From assembly GCA_000434735.1 (NCBI GenBank), contig FR881270.1, positions 603 through 43,069 of the forward strand: a DNA stretch of 42,467 bases. Reading direction: 5' to 3'. Positions within the stretch are counted from its first letter, which is position 1, and each line of letters opens with the position of its first letter. Source of the DNA: Bacteroides sp. CAG:530. GTDB taxonomy: Bacteria; Bacteroidota; Bacteroidia; Bacteroidales; Bacteroidaceae. A program made the translations under genes and the position numbers. The notes under the pieces were generated by a model. It was not told the origin of the DNA, did not search any database, and was given only the letters and a program-made list of their open reading frames with translations. Shown piece after piece: positions 42,456 to 42,467 of this stretch.

Positions 42456-42467
42456 GCCTCTTGTCGG

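Noticed and set aside
1..42467. CRISPR arrays, tRNA or rRNA genes, phage attachment sites
   Set aside because: No spaced repeat arrays, cloverleaf-like sequences or rRNA stretches were recognised by eye; a tRNAscan or Infernal run would be decisive.

Overview
The window looks like the chromosome of a gut- or oral-type Bacteroidales, most likely Bacteroides or Phocaeicola; the sequence alone does not fix the genus. The reasons are many promoters of the Bacteroidota type (-7 element TAnnTTTG, sometimes with TTTG or TTG 18-20 nt upstream), rarity of Shine-Dalgarno sequences, many SPII lipoproteins, a GldB-like lipoprotein, the single-chain glycyl-tRNA synthetase, and pectin-degrading enzymes with signal peptides. 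No rRNA, tRNA or CRISPR array was seen.

Layout. 1-2202 (-): partial secreted GH2 beta-galactosidase. 2520-4248 (+): two membrane proteins that share an N-terminal zinc ribbon, one of them a PrsW-type protease. 4298-5777 (+): nucleotidyltransferase and GNAT acetyltransferase. 6025-14048: a pectin/uronate locus. It has a minus-strand operon (GH105 hydrolase, CE8 pectin methylesterase, PL1 pectate lyase) and, diverging from it, an orphan galactitol-type PTS IIC, a KduI isomerase with a signal peptide, and a hexuronate-type MFS transporter. 14496-25377: mostly housekeeping genes (FKBP lipoprotein, glyS, MATE exporter, queA, DPP IV, lipA, a tetrapyrrole-methylase-fold enzyme, gldB-like, fabI). 25846-30387 (+): a second pectin operon (GH28, DUF4861-like, GH43). 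30388-34228: an accessory patch with short repeats, a broken IS1595-type transposase, a long hairpin, an unrecognised lipoprotein and an IS1182-type insertion sequence. 34321-35292 (-): ROK sugar kinase. 35606-39716 (+): an aromatic amino-acid operon (prephenate dehydratase, aminotransferase, DAHP synthase-chorismate mutase, prephenate dehydrogenase). 39813-42209 (-): an IdeS/Mac-like cysteine protease lipoprotein and a small outer-membrane barrel.

How the genes work together. The two pectin clusters form a plausible pathway: CE8 removes methyl esters, PL1 and GH28 cut polygalacturonate, GH105 releases unsaturated uronate, the exported KduI isomerises it before import, and the IIC and/or MFS protein carries the product inward. 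There is no SusC/SusD pair and no regulator gene in the window.

Best discoveries. (1) A 29-codon leader peptide at 35642-35731 with eleven Phe/Tyr codons in a row, followed by mutually exclusive antiterminator and terminator hairpins: a classical ribosome-mediated attenuator for the Phe/Tyr operon. (2) An IdeS-like protease with its Lys/Cys/His/Asp active-site residues, fused to a fimbrillin-like lipoprotein domain. (3) An A9 slippery run joining GH105 to a CE8 frame that has no normal start codon, suggesting a frameshifted fusion enzyme. (4) A probable periplasmic KduI beside an orphan PTS IIC.
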